Positions 6,354-7,735 of a stretch of DNA of 7,735 nt are shown piece after piece. Source of the stretch: Alkalimonas sp. (GTDB lineage: Bacteria; Pseudomonadota; Gammaproteobacteria; Enterobacterales; Alteromonadaceae); the NCBI GenBank assembly GCA_007117525.1, contig SKGJ01000281.1, forward strand, positions 1 to 7,735. The letters are read 5' to 3'. Numbering within the stretch: the stretch's first letter is position 1; every line of letters starts with the position of its first letter. The notes under the pieces are model-generated. The model was not told where the DNA came from. It did no database searches and saw only the letters and a list, made by a program, of their open reading frames with translations. A program made the position numbers and the translations under genes.

Positions 6354-6800
6354 CTAACCTTTTTGCTGATGCAAATGAAACAGCAACTCGGCCTCGGCTC
6401 TTGGTAGTTCGCATTCCCGCATGATTTCTTCCAGATCAGCGCCCAGTTGCACCATCTTCATCGCCCGGCTGTAAAGTTTGGATTCTGGCTCCGTCAGTTG
6501 CAAGGCCTGCAGCTGCTCCGCTTGCTCCGACAACTGCTGTTGCTGGTTTTGCAGCTCGGATTCCAGCTGAAGCACCCGCTGCCCCACCCCAATCACACCA
6601 GCGCGCAACTCTGCCAGCTCGGCCCGAACCAGCTGAAGTTGTTGCGCTGAATCTGACTCTGATTGGGTTGTGGAGTCCGCACTGTCCTGCTGCAAAATGC
6701 GTGGCTCAGACAGTGCCTCATGATTTGCTCCGACCGTAAAACTGCGCCAGAGTAACCACAGCAACAGCAGCGTCAACACGCCCAACCAGGCAATGATCAT
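6354..6800 (-). CDS. DUF2802 domain protein, membrane-anchored coiled coil, chemotaxis-linked
   Basis: The product has 148 residues: one N-terminal membrane span (about 3-19, very rich in Leu and Trp), an acidic Ser/Gln linker, a coiled-coil stretch of about 53-103 rich in Gln, Leu and Glu, and a C-terminal helical segment (LYSRAMKMVQLGADLEEIMRECELPRAEAELLFHLH, written here only as its span 109-144 and key residues below) that I recognise as DUF2802. Its key features are YSRA, the LGADLEEI turn, the Cys-Glu-Leu-Pro motif and the hydrophobic AELLFHLH end. The function is not established; the family commonly follows cheW in polar-flagellate gammaproteobacteria, which suggests a link to chemoreceptor arrays or polar organisation. 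The ATG at 6800 follows the cheW stop by 12 bases, with only a weak GGAAA ribosome site. The gene converges on the FlhB-like gene, with 23 bases between the two stops. Confidence 0.87.
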   Translation of the reverse strand: MIIAWLGVLTLLLLWLLWRSFTVGANHEALSEPRILQQDSADSTTQSESDSAQQLQLVRAELAELRAGVIGVGQRVLQLESELQNQQQQLSEQAEQLQALQLTEPESKLYSRAMKMVQLGADLEEIMRECELPRAEAELLFHLHQQKG

Positions 6801-6812
6801 CGGCAGTTTCCG

Positions 6813-7307
6813 TTAGAGTGCACTGATTTCATCCCACTCTTCATCGGTGAGCAGTTTATTCAGATCCACCAGGATCAACAGCTCGCCCTCGCGATTGGTG
6901 ACCCCCTGGATAAATTTGGCACTCTCGTCATTGCCAACATTGGGCGCAGTATCAATTTCTGATGCTTTCAGATACACCACCTCGGCGACGCTGTCGACCA
7001 GAATACCCACCACCTGCTTGTCCGCTTCGATGATCACGATACGGGTATTGTCGCTGACCTCAGCGCCTTCCAGGCCAAAGCGGGCCCGGGTGTCAATAAC
7101 GGTGACCACATTGCCACGTAAATTGATGATCCCCATCACATAATCCGGAGAGCCTGGTACCGGAGCAATTTCGGTATAACGCAAGACTTCCTGCACCTGC
7201 ATCACATTGATGCCATAGGTCTCGTCCTGCAGTTTGAAAGTGACCCACTGCAGAACCTCATCCGTGGTGTCGCTGTCTTTTGCAGTCTGCTTGGCTACAT
7301 TACTCAT
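6813..7307 (-). CDS. cheW: Chemotaxis coupling protein CheW
   Basis: CheW links chemoreceptors (MCPs) to the histidine kinase CheA in the cytoplasmic signalling array. The 164-residue product has a polar N-terminal tail of about 17 residues and a full CheW domain at about 18-155. Visible family features are VTFKLQDETYGINVMQVQEV, the VPGSPDYVMGIINLRG segment (NLRG at 62-65, R64 being the conserved arginine) and ILVDSVAEVV, ending in LILVDLNKLL. The length matches the family. The ATG (7307-7305) follows AGGAG by seven bases. Upstream, 35 bases separate it from the ParP-like gene; downstream, 12 bases separate it from the DUF2802 gene, which happens to be in the same frame. All three are evidently one operon, the tail of a chemotaxis cluster continuing beyond the right edge. 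Confidence 0.98.
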   Translation of the reverse strand: MSNVAKQTAKDSDTTDEVLQWVTFKLQDETYGINVMQVQEVLRYTEIAPVPGSPDYVMGIINLRGNVVTVIDTRARFGLEGAEVSDNTRIVIIEADKQVVGILVDSVAEVVYLKASEIDTAPNVGNDESAKFIQGVTNREGELLILVDLNKLLTDEEWDEISAL

Positions 7308-7342
7308 TCCAGCTCCTCATTGGCGGTCACAACACCGCTCTG

Positions 7343-7735
7343 TTACACGTCATCTTCACTGCTCAGACCCTGCCGCAGCATTTCTGTCAAAGCATCTACA
7401 TCCAGTAAAGCACACATATGCTGTTTGATCAGCCCGGCAAGCCAAGGTCTTTTGCCACTGGACTCCCGCCACTTTACCTCATCCTGCGATAAAGTCACGG
7501 TGTTGATCAGTTTATCGCACGCCAACCCCCACGGGGTGTTGCTCAACATTATAACATACTGATACGAATGCGATTCAGCTTGAGCCTGGTCAAATTTTTC
7601 CGGCATCACCCAAAGGCCGGTATCCACCACATTGATTTTCAATTCACGCTGCAACATCACGCCTTTAAACCAGGCAGGCTTGCCCGGCATGGTATTGACG
7701 CTGCTCATTTTATGAATGCCACCCAACTCCTTCAA
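7343..7735 (-). CDS. CheW-like domain protein, ParP-type (partial, N-terminus beyond right edge)
   Basis: The frame is open at the right edge of the window and ends at TAA 7345-7343, leaving the last 130 or so codons. They carry a divergent CheW-like domain: a GVMLQRELKINVVDTGLWVM segment, YQYVIMLSNTPWGLACDKL, then VKWRESSGKRPWLAGLIKQ and MCALLDVDAL, followed by an acidic tail. This fits the C-terminal domain of ParP-type proteins, which lie directly upstream of cheW in Vibrio and Pseudomonas. In Vibrio, ParP works with the ParA-like ATPase ParC to place and stabilise chemosensory arrays at the flagellated pole, contacting CheA through this domain. The ParP identity rests on domain type plus gene order. 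The expected proline-rich N-terminal part and a parC neighbour cannot be seen here. Any start codon within the visible part would be internal. Confidence 0.88.
   Translation of the reverse strand: MKELGGIHKMSSVNTMPGKPAWFKGVMLQRELKINVVDTGLWVMPEKFDQAQAESHSYQYVIMLSNTPWGLACDKLINTVTLSQDEVKWRESSGKRPWLAGLIKQHMCALLDVDALTEMLRQGLSSEDDV

Noticed and set aside
6343..6364. Possible terminator between the convergent FlhB-like and DUF2802 genes
   Set aside because: Only a five-pair stem with a ten-base loop, and the T-run largely overlaps the stem; too weak to call.
7548..7553. Perfect TATAAT on the minus strand inside the ParP-like gene, a possible internal promoter for cheW
   Set aside because: It lies in conserved coding sequence and has no acceptable -35 at 16-18 bases; it is most likely chance.

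Overview
The window looks like chromosomal DNA from a flagellated, respiring gammaproteobacterium, probably a marine or aquatic Alteromonadales/Chromatiales-type lineage. I infer this from protein similarity I recognise and from gene order; I cannot fix the genus. No tRNA, rRNA, insertion sequence or CRISPR array is visible, and coding density is very high.

Layout: (1) Positions 1-4043, minus strand: a System I cytochrome c maturation operon read ccmA-ccmB-ccmC-ccmD-ccmE-ccmF. Every junction overlaps or is separated by one base. ccmF runs off the left edge after about 444 codons and is uninterrupted as far as it goes. CcmA/CcmB form the ABC transporter core, CcmC and CcmD load haem onto the CcmE chaperone, and CcmF takes haem from CcmE for ligation to apocytochromes. 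(2) Positions 4044-4138: a compact divergent regulatory region with a perfect 6-4-6 inverted repeat, candidate promoters for both directions and a 7-codon mini-ORF. (3) Positions 4139-6330, plus strand: a two-gene flagellar-type unit, made of a very glutamine-rich FliK-family protein and a 106-residue stand-alone FlhB C-terminal-domain protein that lacks the NPTH autocleavage motif. (4) Positions 6354-7735, minus strand: the end of a chemotaxis operon read ParP-like CheW-domain protein (partial) - cheW - DUF2802 membrane/coiled-coil protein.

From general knowledge, the chemotaxis block and ccmA lie next to each other and in the same direction in Vibrio and related bacteria. Here the FliK-like/FlhB-like pair sits between them in the opposite direction. 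This is the least ordinary part of the window: a possible accessory export-specificity module embedded in otherwise conserved gene order. The rest is well-understood conserved machinery, and I see no clearly new system.
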